DNA of 64,000 bases from Morinoia aosen (Eukaryota; Arthropoda; Malacostraca; Amphipoda; Talitridae), in the NCBI GenBank assembly GCA_030386875.1, contig CM059571.1, positions 30,622,355 to 30,686,354 of the forward strand, read 5' to 3'. Each line of letters opens with the position of its first letter. Within the stretch, counting starts at the first letter, position 1. Positions 31,406 to 43,711 of this stretch are shown piece after piece. Under the pieces are notes generated by a model, which worked only from the letters and a program-made list of their open reading frames with translations, ran no database searches and had not been told where the DNA came from. The position numbers and the translations under genes are program-made.

Positions 31406-33135
31406 GTGAAGGTAGTAAGGGGGATTTGAAACAGATTGAGCCCGAGGTATTTAGCGGTACCAACCTCGTTAAACTGGAGACCGTGGCAACAATTCCAGAT
31501 ACCACCGAGATAACTAAATCGTATGTTGACCCCTTGTTTCAGTGTAAAAATAGATATAACTTGTTGCAAGATGATGAGCTTGAGAATGATCATTATCAAG
31601 GCAAGACTATCGAATCCTATTTTTCGGTATCCGTTGTAAAAAATGTTAATAAAAATGCTGGGTTAGTATCATTCAAGGATTGTAATAAACCGACCATTAT
31701 TCTTAAAAATAATGACCAGTATTTAAGCGCTTTGCTTGACAGCGGCTCGGAGAAATGTCTTGTCAGTTACAGACAGGTACAAAATTTGAGCGAAGAAGTA
31801 AAACCGAGTAAATTGAGAGTAAAAGGCATCAACGGGAAGAGTGACGTCACAGGTGAAGTAGAGTTATCTATTAAAATTCCCGGCACTAATAAAGTAATTA
31901 AAACAAGCGCACTCGTTGTAAAAGAAGCTCGATTTAATTATGACCTGATACTGGGTCGAGATGTATTAAAAGATGCCATTATTAATTTTAAAAATAAAGA
32001 ACTTCTTTGGAATAACATTCCAATTCCTTTTCAAGATTTAAATATGGAACCTTTGTTAAGCCAAGAAATAGTAATGCGAAGAATAGTGAATAGTGACTGT
32101 CTCTTGTCAGAGATTGCTGTTGCGAGAAGGAGCATGAAGCAATTAAAAAGTGTTGACGGCAGGAAAAAGAGTCCAGCGACGGCTGAGGCACAGTCAACGA
32201 GTACGAAGCAATTAATCGTTCATTGCAATCAGGCTGAAGTGCCTGGGAATTCACTTAATGTCATTTATGGCTTCCTTAAGAAACCAATTGCAGGAGAATA
32301 CATGATTCAGAAGAGATGTTTTGATAATGGTGCTCTTATAGCTGACTCAATTGTTCAAATAAATGAAGACGGTGTGGTACCGATTATGGTTTTGAATCCA
32401 AGTGATGAAACAGTGTATCTCGCTGAGAATTCTATGCTATGTAGTGCGGAATTAATAGAAGCTAATGAGATTGAGAGCGAAGTATTTTTAACAAATGTGG
32501 AAAAAGCGCTCAGAGATGCGAGTGAAGTTGAAGTAAATTCTGTCGCTGGGTCAGATACGACGAAAGTTAAATCGACATGTGGTGGAAGGAATGCCATTGT
32601 CAATAGAAAACTTGCGTTGGATGCTGATACTCGTGGCGGAGGTGAAATTCTTGTTAATGACAAGGAGTTAGATTTCAATGCAGAAGTAAATGCAGGGTTA
32701 ATAAGTGGAGAAATCAATGCAGAAGTAAATGCAGGTTTAATGAGTGGAGAGAATGGAGATCAGGAGTTAAGACGTGACTTGACGGTAAATGATATTTCAT
32801 GCAAGGAGGATGACGTACAATTACCTTTAGTTAAATTGTTAAATAAGTACCGTGATGTAGTAACTTTAGAAGGCGAAAAAATAGGTGTAACGAATATCTT
32901 GAAGCATCATATTCAGTTGAAAACTGATGCGCCTGTATTAAATTTAGCTCCCTACCGAATACCTCATAAGTACCAAGAAGAGGTAATGAGAATAACTAAC
33001 GATATGCTCGATCAGGGAATAATAGAGGAGTCATCTTCTGAGTTCAATTTCCCTGTCATTGTAGTTAAAAAGAAAACCGGAGATTTGCGTCCCGTGATAG
33101 ATTTCCGTTCCTTGAATAAGATGTTGATGGATTGA
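31369..33135 (+). CDS. pol: Pol N-terminal part: protease and start of reverse transcriptase (truncated)
   Basis: The frame is open for 588 codons from ATG 31,369, but real translation would enter by -1 frameshifting near 31,395. The aspartic protease active site is LLDSGSEKCLVS (Asp-Ser-Gly at about 124-126), with the ILGRD flap-side motif near 195. A long linker follows. RT begins with PYRIPHKYQEE (about 529) and GDLRPVIDFRSLN (about 572-584), the first RT blocks. It then stops at TGA 33,133, before the catalytic YxDD region. A 36-base in-frame tandem duplication (AEVNAGLISGE / AEVNAGLMSGE) lies at about 32,680-32,750. Confidence 0.82.
   Translation: MGGEHVKRFFKLGEGSKGDLKQIEPEVFSGTNLVKLETVATIPDTTEITKSYVDPLFQCKNRYNLLQDDELENDHYQGKTIESYFSVSVVKNVNKNAGLVSFKDCNKPTIILKNNDQYLSALLDSGSEKCLVSYRQVQNLSEEVKPSKLRVKGINGKSDVTGEVELSIKIPGTNKVIKTSALVVKEARFNYDLILGRDVLKDAIINFKNKELLWNNIPIPFQDLNMEPLLSQEIVMRRIVNSDCLLSEIAVARRSMKQLKSVDGRKKSPATAEAQSTSTKQLIVHCNQAEVPGNSLNVIYGFLKKPIAGEYMIQKRCFDNGALIADSIVQINEDGVVPIMVLNPSDETVYLAENSMLCSAELIEANEIESEVFLTNVEKALRDASEVEVNSVAGSDTTKVKSTCGGRNAIVNRKLALDADTRGGGEILVNDKELDFNAEVNAGLISGEINAEVNAGLMSGENGDQELRRDLTVNDISCKEDDVQLPLVKLLNKYRDVVTLEGEKIGVTNILKHHIQLKTDAPVLNLAPYRIPHKYQEEVMRITNDMLDQGIIEESSSEFNFPVIVVKKKTGDLRPVIDFRSLNKMLMD
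31393..31399 (+). promoter_or_regulatory. -1 ribosomal frameshift site T TTT TTA
   Basis: The heptamer fits X XXY YYZ in the gag frame (GAT TTT TTA AAC TAG) two codons before the gag stop. The pol frame is -1 relative to gag and is already open upstream of this point. The same heptamer serves this job in lentiviral gag-pol. A downstream stimulatory structure was not assessed. Confidence 0.75.
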
Positions 33136-33251
33136 GCAACTGGCTTCGACATTAGCAGCCTTTATATAAGTGTCGTACAGATACAGAATGACGCGGGATA
33201 CAGACATGTGCGGAGATGCCGCACATCTCACAGTGAGCTTAGGAAAAAGTT
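33136..33251. other. Junction with an 8-bp hairpin (33,206-33,226)
   Basis: Between the truncated pol and the R1 repeat is 115 bp of unassigned sequence. It contains ATGTGCGG-AGATG-CCGCACAT, a perfect 8-bp stem with a 5-base loop. Confidence 0.6.
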
Positions 33252-34290
33252 TATTTCCAAGTCGCCACATGAGATACATGCCAACATATTGGCTTTTAAA
33301 AATTTTCTTAATATAAGACATCCTAAAACAAACGTTCCATACGAGGAGTACTAATAGACAAACTATCAGAAGTGTGCAAATAGATAGACCATACGAGGCG
33401 TACCAATAAACAAACTATACGAGGCGTAGTAATAGACAAACCATACGTGGCGTGCTAATAGTCTAACTCTGTCAAGGGATAGTTGAATATAAATGAAAAA
33501 TATCATCTCTTGGATAATTTATATTTTAAGAGATCGCTGACAACTGATGAATCATTCAAATACTACTAAAGGATTCGTCAGAACTCTCAAGTTATTAGTT
33601 AAATTAAAGTAATGAAAAGACGAAAAACGCAATTCCGGAGCAGATTGAAATACCAGCGTAAATGACAATCAAGTATTGAAAAAAGGTTAGTCACAATGTA
33701 ATTTATAAAGAACATTGCGCAACACAGCACGCACATCTAGAAATGCGAAAACCAACTTACACGCAAATATGAAACTCTTGGCTTGTTCAGCATACGGAAA
33801 TAGGGATTTTTTTTCCCGAGCGCTTTATTCCATTTGTCTGTTTATACTTTTAATTTCTTCTATTCACAGAAATGCCCTTCGGGGTCGTGATTTAAACAAT
33901 TTAAACAATTTAAATATTTTATTTACCACAAGTGATACAGAGATAGAATGTTTCTTAAGTCTAGTACAATGGTCAAATTCGAGTATAGCTTTCTGTGGGC
34001 CAGAACAAGTTAAGTGATTTCTAGGGCATCCTACCAGCAACATTATTCTAAGGTGTACAATAATGTTTAACCTAATTCACTTAACTAGGGACGCATTAGA
34101 CTGATCAATGTGATAATTAACTCGATATTAGATGCTTCATTTTACAATATATTTAAATGGACTAGATTTAACAGCATATTCGATAAACGCTTTAGGAGCA
34201 GACTGAAGATCGGCGATTTTAACCATCACAAATTACACTATTAGGACTAGTTATGTAGGGGATAAGATTTGACTTGGTGATCTTACACGA

Positions 34291-37200
34291 CTAGTATTCT
34301 GAAAGGAAATGATTTCTTTTGAATACTTTACAAGAATTTCTTTCACGGATCTCCGCAGGTATTGAGTTCCAAGTTTTAGTTCCAACGAAGAGGATACTGT
34401 GTTGTGACCGGGCCTTTGAATAATAAGGAAGCATAAATTTATTTTTATTTCGTGTTAAATGGTTTTGATGACCAGTTTGTACACTTAACAATTGTTTTAG
34501 GCTATTGTCGCCATCATCTGTAAATGTTTTATAAATAAAATTACAAATGGATATATTGTAGAGATTCGAAAGCTTAAGTATTCGTAAATTTTTGATTGAA
34601 TCATTCGTGTGAGAATTTTTTTCTAGATTCTTTCCCGCTCTGATGGCTCTTTTTTGCAGAGAAAAATTACATTGGTTTTATTTTTAACCGTTCCGTGCCA
34701 TGCTTCTATTCCGTATTGTAAGTATGGTGAAATGAGCGTCCGGCAAAGCATTTGTAAAGCTGTTTCAGGAAGGAAATTTTTAACTTTATTTAAGATTCCG
34801 ATAGATTTTGATAATTTAGAACTAATATGAGCGATGTGCGCATTGAGGGTTAGATGTTTATCTATTATGATGCCTAGGAACTTACTTGAGTTGGTTTCTT
34901 CGATTTTACCTTCGTCAATTTTAATGCGTGGGAGAGATATATTTTTCTTGTATGGGAATGTAATATATTTTGTTTTATCGATATTGAGGCTTATTTTATT
35001 AGCTTTAAGCCACAATGAAACCTTAAGAAGTTTATTATTTATACTCTCTGCAATCCTAACGAGATTTTGGTTCGGAAGGACCGCAGAAAGGGTACTGTCA
35101 TCGGCTAAAAGTATGAATTTCAAAAATGATGTAGATTTAATATCATTGATAAAAATCAGAAATAAGAGAGGCCCAAGGACAGATCCTTGTGGAACTCCAT
35201 GGCTAATTGTCTGTGGGTCTGAGTTTGCGTCGTCAATGACAACGTATTGCTTCCGATTTGCTTCGTATGATCTGAACCAATCATGGGCAGCCCCTCGAAT
35301 GCCATAACAGTGTAGTTTCGAGAGTAATATGTTATGGCCCACACAATCGAATGCTTTTCGAAAGTCAAGAAATACGGAGAAAACAAGCTTTCCTTCATCT
35401 ATATTAGAATAAAGGTATTGTAAATGATTTAATATAGCTTGTGTCGTAGATTTTTTAGAACGAAAACCGTATTGTTTGTCGTAGATAAAAGATTTTTGTT
35501 CAAAATACGAGTACAATTTTTTATACACAATTTTCTTGAAGATTTTGCTAATAATTGGTAGTACAGAGATAGGTCTATAATTATTAATTAATTTTTTATC
35601 ACCATTTTTAGAAATAAGGGCCACTCTGGCAATTTTGAGAGAGTTGGGGAAGATACCTTGAGAAATGGATTGGTTGATAATATTAATTATGCACGGTGCT
35701 ATTACGTCAGCTATAGCCTTAAGATCTTTAGCCGAAAATTTTTCAATCCTCTTGATTCGTTTTTCAAGATGTTTATGCACGTAATTCGTTGGAGGGATTA
35801 GTTGGCGTGAAAAAGATTGGGTTTACTGACATGGTCCATGTATTGCAAGTGGTCTGTGGGTTCACTTAAGACACTATCGGTTATATTTTACCCTATGTTT
35901 ACAAAAAAGTTGTTAAACACTGTTGCAATATTTTTTTTCTCCTGGTATTTCACATTTTCGTGAAGGACGGACGGACTCAATTATTTTTGTAGTATTATTA
36001 TTCAGTTTATTGCATGAATTAAGCAGGCGCTAAGTTTTTTTAATTTTAGTTTTGTATTCAGTAACTTTGCGTGTAAAGTAGTTTTGTTTCGATGTTCGTA
36101 TTTGATTTGTCACATGATTCCTGAATCTGTTATACGTTACTTTAAATATTCGTCCTTCGTATAGTAAGGCTAGGTACGCTTGACGTTTTTTTACAGTGAT
36201 CACGATATCTTTAGTAATCCACGGCCTTTGTCTATTTTTCGGCGTAATGGTGCGGGTGATTATTGGACAACACTGGATATATGCGGTCGTGATAATTTCA
36301 GTTAAATTTAGTATTGCTTCATCATTGTTAATCGCATTATTGTCCAGTTCATAGATGTCTAATAATGGCATCAATTCTTCTCGAACAGTTCGCATTGTTC
36401 CCAAGTTACATTCGTTGACACAGCGATATGAATAAGTATCAGCCTGTGGGCTAGTACAAGGACTATAGACATTTTCTAGATAAGAAACACCGGGAAATGG
36501 TCAGATAAGTCAGAAGTTATTATTCCGGTAAGAAAATCAGTCGGATCTAACATAAAAATATTATCGAGTAACGTGGCAGATTCTGATGCAACACGTGTAG
36601 GTTTCGTGATGATTGTAAGAAAGGAATTAGACTGAAAAACATTTACGCAGTTTGAGACTTGCTCACAGCTATCATATTGTAGAAGATAGTTGAAATCTCC
36701 GCAGATGATTATATCATTGTAGAGAGACTTAAACTGAGATATTATGCTTTGAAGCTCGTTCAGGAAAGAGACGTCACAAGCTGTTGGGGCCTATATACAG
36801 TCTCAAATATAATCCGCTCACCATTTTTCGTTAGTTCTATAAATAAAGTCTCAATATGTTCACGATTCATAGTTGCACTTGGAATGACTTTCGAAGATAT
36901 GTATTTAGATATGTTCGTACTGATGCCACCACCACGTTTGTTACTACGGATTGAATGATGGCTATAATAGTTTTGAATTTGAATCAGGTCTTTAGATGAG
37001 TCATCATGCCAATTTCGGTGAAACTGAGAACATCAACATTGCTGCTCAGCTCAGTGATAGTACAAGATATTTCATCTATTTTCGGATAAATGGATCTACA
37101 GTTCCAACATAATAGAGAAAAGTCGTTACATGTTTTTCTAACCGATTCATTGAATTTTTTAATATATTGGTATTTACAATTTCCACTTTCATTTAGGTTT

Positions 37201-37322
37201 GGGTGCAGTCTGTTCAAATGATTGAGATCTGGATCAATATTATCGAGTATATCAACATGGTCAGTCATTAAATTTAAGAAACGGTAAGTAAAATGTGACG
37301 TAAAAATAAGAAAATGATACAA
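34291..37322 (-). pseudogene. LINE ORF2: endonuclease and reverse transcriptase, frameshifted
   Basis: Order on the minus strand: endonuclease N-terminus (37,322-36,984: FSLLCWNCRSIYPKIDE, VLSFTEIG). A degraded endonuclease body follows. Next is the linker (36,404-36,030: NRQRPWITKDIV). RT is an open frame of 385 codons (35,780-34,623) with NNYRPISVLPIISKIFKKIV, QYGFRSKKSTTQAIL, FLDFRKAFDCVGH, GVPQGSVLGPLLFLIFINDI and LADDSTL (catalytic FADD-type box). The tail (34,491-34,291) reads FVGTKTWNSIPAEIRERNS. The clade is L2/CR1-like from these motifs. Several frameshifts; not active. Confidence 0.85.
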
Positions 37323-37960
37323 ACTACAGGATCTATATAAAAGTAAGGATATTCCTACTTATAATGAAATTTAAAAAAAAAGGAAACTAAAACACACAGA
37401 GATTATTAGTCTAAATTGTCTAAAATCTAGTATGATTTCATAAGGAGAGCGCAAACCATGAGCAGGAGCATTAAGGATAATAAATGGCAAATAATGTAGT
37501 TATAAGGCTGTCATACCAGTGGTATCCGCATATAACACATAAGATTTAGCAAAGGACGAAATGGATTTAAATCGAAGTGACAGCGAAGTTATTCATGTAA
37601 TATAAAAATCTTGAGTGTCTAAATTATTTTCACAGTTAGAAACATATGTAGTAACACATAAGTTAAGCCTGAGCAGCAAGTTCGGTATCAGCATTCGATA
37701 AAAATGAGAAAAAAGAAAGAGAGAAATTAAAAGCAATTTAGTAAGCAGCAAAAACAAAGCTGCAAGGTCGACGTGGATGCCTGGAAGAGGTCAAGGCAAT
37801 TCTATCAAAAAAACTGGAAGAAAATATGTTTCGAGAGATCAAAATGATATTAAATCCAGTACGTCAGGCCATAAAAAATCTTAATTACGAATAATTTCTT
37901 CTGAGGACTTGCCGACATGTTGCAGCAGGTATTTGTCAAGTGCTTCAGGCGTGTTGATGG

Positions 37961-38694
37961 TTAAAGGTCTTGAGTTGCTTGTCCAGGTGTCTTCGGAGAG
38001 AAGACGTTGATATTGCCATCCAAACTTCTTGCGAGTGCTATTTGTTTCGGAAATTTTCGTTTGGCCAATCTCAGCGTGTACATTATACGTGCTCGCGAAG
38101 GGACTAAATATTCATTAACGTAGAATTTCGGTTTAGTCACACGGCAGGCTGTTAAAACTTCTTGCTTCTTTTCGTATTGTCGTAGCTCAAAAGTAATGTT
38201 TCTCCTATCAACGTTTCCAGGTGGAGGTTTTTTCCCAACATACTTGCTGTACACACAGTTTCTATGCAATTTTCTCTAGGACGTGATTGCGGTAGTTCCC
38301 CTGAGATGACCATATTGCGTTTTTTGTTTTCAAACTCTTCTCTTTCTTCTTTTCTTTCGAGTCTCTCTAGACGAGAGACTATGCTATCTTTCTTCTAATT
38401 TTGCTCTTCTATCATTGCCTTTTGATTTGATTCTTTGTTCATTAGTGTTTCAAACATCGTTTTCTAGTCACTAATTTCACTTTGAATTTTTTTCATTTCT
38501 GAGTTAAAGTGATCAATTAGGATAGAGACTACTTGTTTACTCTGTTTTGACAGGTTTCGAACGTCTGAATAGTCAAGCCCCTGCGTACCCTCACTGGTGT
38601 TCTTGCTTCGGCTTCTTGTCGCCATCTTGCGAGAAGGGAGACACTCGCAAAATAGAAGCAAGGGTTGAGTGCTTGTTTTGAGGGAATTTCGCAC
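37961..38694 (-). pseudogene. LINE ORF1 (RNA-binding protein), frameshifted
   Basis: The N-terminal part (38,694-38,464) has a basic start (MATRSRSKNTSEG from 38,622) and a coiled-coil-like helix (LIDHFNSEMKKIQSEISD). The C-terminal part (38,269-37,961) reads NITFELRQYEKKQEVLTACR and YVNEYLVPSRARIMYTLRLA. This is the pattern of ORF1 C-terminal domains in arthropod L2/CR1-like LINEs (xVxFxxxxxKxxVLxAxRxxxxxxINExLTP). The frames differ, so the ORF is broken between them. Confidence 0.55.
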
Positions 38695-39710
38695 TTTTTG
38701 TTCGATTTTTGGATTTTGGTAAGATGAAATTTATTCTTGGATCCTCATGGTTTGAGTGGGCACTCTTTTTTGGTTAGAAATGCATGATCATTAACTAATT
38801 GGGCACTTTGTTCCGGAGCAAAGACACGGAACGTCCTCGCTGCCTGCACTCACTCGATGGATCGATAGGTCGATAGGTCGTGATAGGTCGATTTATGAAA
38901 TATTAAGCAAGTGCAATCAATTCATCTATTTCTGGAACTTGTTTCAGTGTTAACTGATCGCAAAGCTTTTGGAAAAATGTAATGTGTCTTGAGGTTTTGC
39001 TTCTACGCAAAAAACAGAAAAAGAAACTTATATATGCATATGTGAGTATATATATGAGCGAACGTGTACATGTGCACACAGATGCATAGACATTCATATT
39101 TGAGCGCGCACACATACACATACATGCACACACTTACACACACATATTCATATATATATCCGTATTGAAAATGAAGATTAGAAAAATACTAATAAACATA
39201 ACAAACAATCTTGCTCATGCTACGCCAAAAATGACAGTCGAGCTTTGTGTAATCGTAAGAAATAACCTGAGGAAAAATAAGGAATAGGATGAAAGACATC
39301 GAAAAACGTATAGATTAAATGGTTTTTCATTTTCTAAAATAAATTTTGAAAAAACTCAAGTTACCGTTAAGGAACAACAACAAAAACAACATATTTCATA
39401 TCCTCTCGGTGTTTTCTCCCACAACATGCGGACATGGGTACATGGGATAAAATTGGGACACAGTGTAAGCCAGATATCACTCATGATTAGTAAATATTCA
39501 AAGAATTTTGCAGAAATGCGTAAACGAGCAAACATATAATCAACATCAAAATTCATAGCTTGTTCAACATAAGGACCGGACGAAAATTTTACCACGATTC
39601 ATATGCTCAAATTGCACTTCATATCACTAATTGTATTTATCATTTTTCCGATTCACAGAAATGCCCTCTGGGGAAGTTATAGATCTTTTTTTTAATCGTT
39701 TCGCTAATTA

Positions 39711-42044
39711 TATTGACACTTGGGATGACTGAGAGACAGAAGTCACACAAGAAGTACATAGAGCAAATGTATTTTTCACATTGTGTCTACCGATATTTTT
39801 CGAAATTTTCTCAAACCGTTTTTTTTGGGAGGGGAGTGTAGGGTTATTTCTAAGTTAAAATACACCCAAAAAACATCCAGTACTTGTGCAATAGTGGACT
39901 TCCATGTTTCATTGAAACTAGGGAGGAACAGTGTAGAATATATCGTCGAGAACGATCTGAGCAGAGTGTTCTTACCTTTATTTAAGTTTCATGTCATCTT
40001 GCACTATTCACGCGCAGGCACCAGAGTTTGAACATAACAGGCGTGAAGATATATATTTCAAACAAATGCTGCCAATATACCACCTGTGTCTGTCCACCTT
40101 TTGTATAAACTCAATTAAAAATCGGTGTAGTGCCATTGCAATTTAAAACGTAGCATCGACTCAGTGAAGAGGCAATGACTGGGCATTGGCACAAAATTGA
40201 CATTTATTTTTGCAACAGATTTCCTGCGCCGTGGCTGGGCGCTCTACTGCAATAATTCTATCAGCGAACTCCACTGTACGACATCGAACTGAAGTGGAAG
40301 ACTGGAGGCAATTATTTGACTGTAAGAGCTCCAGGCAGCATGTACTGTAATCGCGTGTGAATCGTTTATACTGAACTGAACTGGTTTACGTACTGATCAA
40401 TTCGCTGGAACTTGAAAGATAGGGGCAATGAATTGCACTCAATCAGCCTTGATTGGTATGTTTTGCGCTGAAACACAGAGAGAAGTTCGAGACATTATAT
40501 TGTTTTTACTTGAATGCTTAATAATTGTTAGGTAGAAAGAAAAATGGTGCAACGCAGATGATAATAGACGCTCTCACTAATACTCCGTCCGGTCGGAAAT
40601 ATAGTTGGTCCGTCTCAATGGTAGAGTTGAATGGAAATATTTGTTCAAAAACAATTGTAAACCTTTTAGAAGGGATACTTGTAAAACTACTGGTTGTCAC
40701 AAAAAGAAAAATTTTATTTTGTTAGTCAGTGCGTGAAAATTGTAATTTATGAGCATCAATGAATAATAGTTTTAATAAGATAAATAAGTATAGATAAACT
40801 ATACATTGTAATTAAGTACAAAAAGTTGATCAAATATCAGGACAAGAAGCATATTTACTACTATTTTTTCTCAATGTCAATTAAATTATTCTTCAATTTT
40901 TCTGAGGTCTGAATTAAATTTGGAAGAACTCCTTTTCTTTCTAGTTGCACTTTCCCCAGATGTTGAAGCCTGTAATTGTCGCCACCGTCAGTCAAAATAA
41001 TCTGTTCAATTGACTGCTGCAAATTAAGGAAAATGTTGTTCAAGGATGATCTCTGTAATTCTTCAAAGCTACCTGTCACTGCTTCTTTTATTTCACAAAC
41101 GATACGTGCAATGGTGCTTTTTGATGTCGAAGGGATTGGATTAGATTGTATGTCAGTTAAGCCTCCCTAATGAAGGGATTAGATTGAATTGAAAGAGTGA
41201 AGAGGTTATAGATCTCTCAAGAAGAGCCTGCAATACTGCTCGTCTCTCTGAATCCGTTAAATCTTTCGTCTGTCGGTTTTATGTGCACTTTTTATAAGTA
41301 TCATCTTTATTTGCCATATCCTGAGGGTAATTTAAGAACTTTTAAATATTATCTGAAAAAGGATACAGACAAAATAATTATAGCGTTTACCCTATTATTT
41401 ATCATAGAGGAAAATTTGCATTCAACACACTGTATATGGTCGTCTACTGTACTTGAAACAGAAGTTCGGTAAAATACAATAAAACGCACAGAATTTTCTC
41501 CTTGCGTAGCAAATATTTCTGACCGGATGGAGTAACAATCTTCACGCTCGAGCACAGGTAGGTTCACTTTAACCTTTATAAAGCAGTCGTTCACAGGGGT
41601 TTAACCTAAGTTTTGTAGAGACCACAGCCGTCAGTTCAATGTAGCAAAACGAACATTTTTTCCATAATTAGGAGTATTTCCTCAACTTTATTTCGCTAGT
41701 TTTCTTTTCTCTGTATTCACATTTAACGTCCGTATGAAAAACATACTCTGAAATACATTTTGTGTGTACACCAATATACAGGTTTATAGATGTGAGGGTT
41801 GTGCAAAGTTTTTAATGAATTAAATTTTAGCTAACGTTGTCTCGCTATTTCAAAATCATTCTCGAAGATGTTTTCAATCGATTTCGGCTGAGCTGGGGGA
41901 GGGGGTAATTTAAGCATTTCGTTTATTCTTCTTATATTTTTCCGTGCGTTCAGCGCATACTAGTACTGAACTTTCAAATCGAAAAAAACTCTAAATTTCC
42001 GTTATTAAAATTATCACTTTGGACCATTCTTTAATCTACCTATA
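39711..42044. other. Spacer between R1 copies; short open frames only
   Basis: The minus-strand frame 41,160-40,861 is open for about 100 codons without an ATG (PIPSTSKSTIARIVCEI, later EQIILTDGGDNYRLQHL). It looks protein-like but matches no family I recognise. The plus frame 40,525-40,725 is similarly unassigned. The rest is AT-rich. Confidence 0.35.
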
Positions 42045-42648
42045 AGTGCAAAATTTAGTAAATATTCGCCACTCAGATGTGATATCCGGCCACAATGTTA
42101 CTCCATTTTATCCCATGTACACATGTCCGTATAATGCTGAAGAGTTGTGTTGTTTCTTGACTGTAACCTGAGTTTTCTTAAAAATTTATATGAAGAAATT
42201 AAAAACCAGTTCATTTTTACGTTTTTCGAAGTCTTCTTTTCCTTTTAGTTATTTTTTTCCGAATAATTTCTTAGGATTACAGTGAGCTCGCCTGTCAGTT
42301 TCGATGTAGTAGATGGTAGGTTGTTTTTTTATCTCTTCATTCTATATATGTATTTTTTTCTCTTATATTCATTTTCAATAAGTATATATGTTAATATGTG
42401 TGTTCGTATGTAAGTATATATATCTATTTAAATAGATATACCTGTTTTTATTTCATTTCTTTACGCGAAAACCATACGGTTAATAAATTTCATTGCACTA
42501 GCGAAATGATTCAAAAATAGATCTATCACTTCCCCAGTGGGCGTTTCTTTGAATCGGATTAATGATGAATACAATTAATGAAATAAAGCGCAATTTTAGC
42601 ATATGAATCGTGGTAAAATTATCTTTCTGTCCGTATGTTGTACAAGCT

Positions 42649-43711
42649 TGTTAGACTTAAAAAGGAAAGGAAAGCCTTTAAAGCGAAGAATCGAATTTTA
42701 TTGAACTTCGACCACCTCCTGATGTGCCAGCATAAGGTTAAAATCCCACTAACAACCGCGGGACCCACAATTGGTAGTCCAACATAACTGGAAGAAAAGA
42801 ACTCGTATACCGATTGTAAGGCGTATCGCTACCAAATATTTATAAATCTTTATACGAGGAGAATTTCATGAGATATTTCCAATAACAATTCACATCTCTA
42901 CACGCAACACACCTACGAAGCGGGCTGGCTTGGCCTCGAACCACACTATACGACAGTGAGTTAATTAAACAGCACAGCTCAGCTCAGGCGACAAGATACT
43001 CGTACAGGTGCGGCAGAAAAATGTCGGCGAATACAATAGGGCAGGGTTAAAACGCGCAGCTCGGGCAGACTTCAAAGTCATTCTAGAAGAAGAAAAACTA
43101 CGTTAGTTTACTGAATTTAGCCTTAGCCACCAATTTATAGGCATATATTTCATAACGTTCAAAGTATCTCATTAATTTTTCAATTAAGAGGTACACGGTT
43201 GCACCAACCTTGAAACTTTAATGGGCACATTTCAAGAGGCGCATATATAAACTGCCATAAGAGGAAAAATAGAGAGTTTAGGTTAGAGATGACCTAGTAC
43301 TTTTTAAGGAATTTAATGCTAAGGAAATAAGAAGATAACTTCTTATTAAGAGGTAAGTAGAAATTTTATGTTAGGCACTCTAGGCCAATTTTTAAGTTTT
43401 AATGTTTAAAAGTTTTAAGAACTCCTAAATAGGAGAGAAAGTATATTCCCAAAGTAGGGCTGAAAGCGTACTAGGCCTCTCGGTAAGAGTTTTAAGGAGC
43501 TCAAACATGCAACGAGAACGTAAATTAAACTCAACGAAAACCAAAAGAGTGATCACTCAAAATAAAAAGGAATTACGAAGAATCGGCCATGTTGATTAAA
43601 CGGTCTGACCAGAAGCACACCACTACTGCTTCGCACCACATACACGTAAATGTCCTTAGCTACGTGATCTTTTTCTTTACGGGAAAATTTAAGAATACGT
43701 AATTTCTAACA
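42649..43711. mobile_element. Solo LTR, 1.06 kb, AGCT target duplication
   Basis: Begins TGTTAG and ends CTAACA (TG...CA termini with short inverted ends). It is flanked by AGCT at 42,645-42,648 and 43,712-43,715, and interrupts R1 copy 2 exactly where copy 1 is continuous (ACAAGCT). No internal coding sequence, so a solo LTR is the simplest reading; a 1-kb non-autonomous element with the same ends is possible. Confidence 0.65.

Larger units (their letters stand above)
29939..33135 (+). mobile_element. Truncated Ty3/gypsy-like LTR retrotransposon (gag and start of pol)
   Basis: Contains a complete gag frame and a pol frame with protease and the first part of reverse transcriptase. The rest of RT, RNase H and integrase, and the 3' LTR are missing. 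The body is intact to 33,135, so loss of the 3' half looks like a single truncation rather than gradual decay. Confidence 0.8.
33892..38875 (-). mobile_element. L2/CR1-like LINE, near full length, 9-bp target duplication
   Basis: A 5.0-kb insertion in R1 copy 1 flanked by GGTCGTGAT at 33,883-33,891 and 38,876-38,884. The element's 3' end (low coordinates) is a short-period tail of TTGTTTAAA units rather than poly(A), as in CR1/L2-type LINEs. It has ORF1 (38,694-37,961) and ORF2 (37,322-34,291), both broken by frameshifts. Confidence 0.85.
33252..39710 (-). repeat. R1 repeat copy 1, split by a LINE
   Basis: The 33,252-33,891 part matches, inverted, about 44,405-45,055. The 38,885-39,710 part matches, inverted, 43,720-44,400 plus 42,495-42,650. 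The two halves are contiguous in copy 2, so they were one unit before the LINE inserted. The unit has a 30-bp subrepeat block (CATACGAGGCGTACTAATAG type), a CA/TA-rich microsatellite, and an end marked CCAATATGTTGGCATGTATC ... AAATAAAC. No reliable coding region. Class unknown. Confidence 0.75.

Noticed and set aside
34834..35307. 157-codon plus-strand ORF opposite the LINE.
   Set aside because: Shadow of the minus-strand reverse transcriptase, which has the family motifs.
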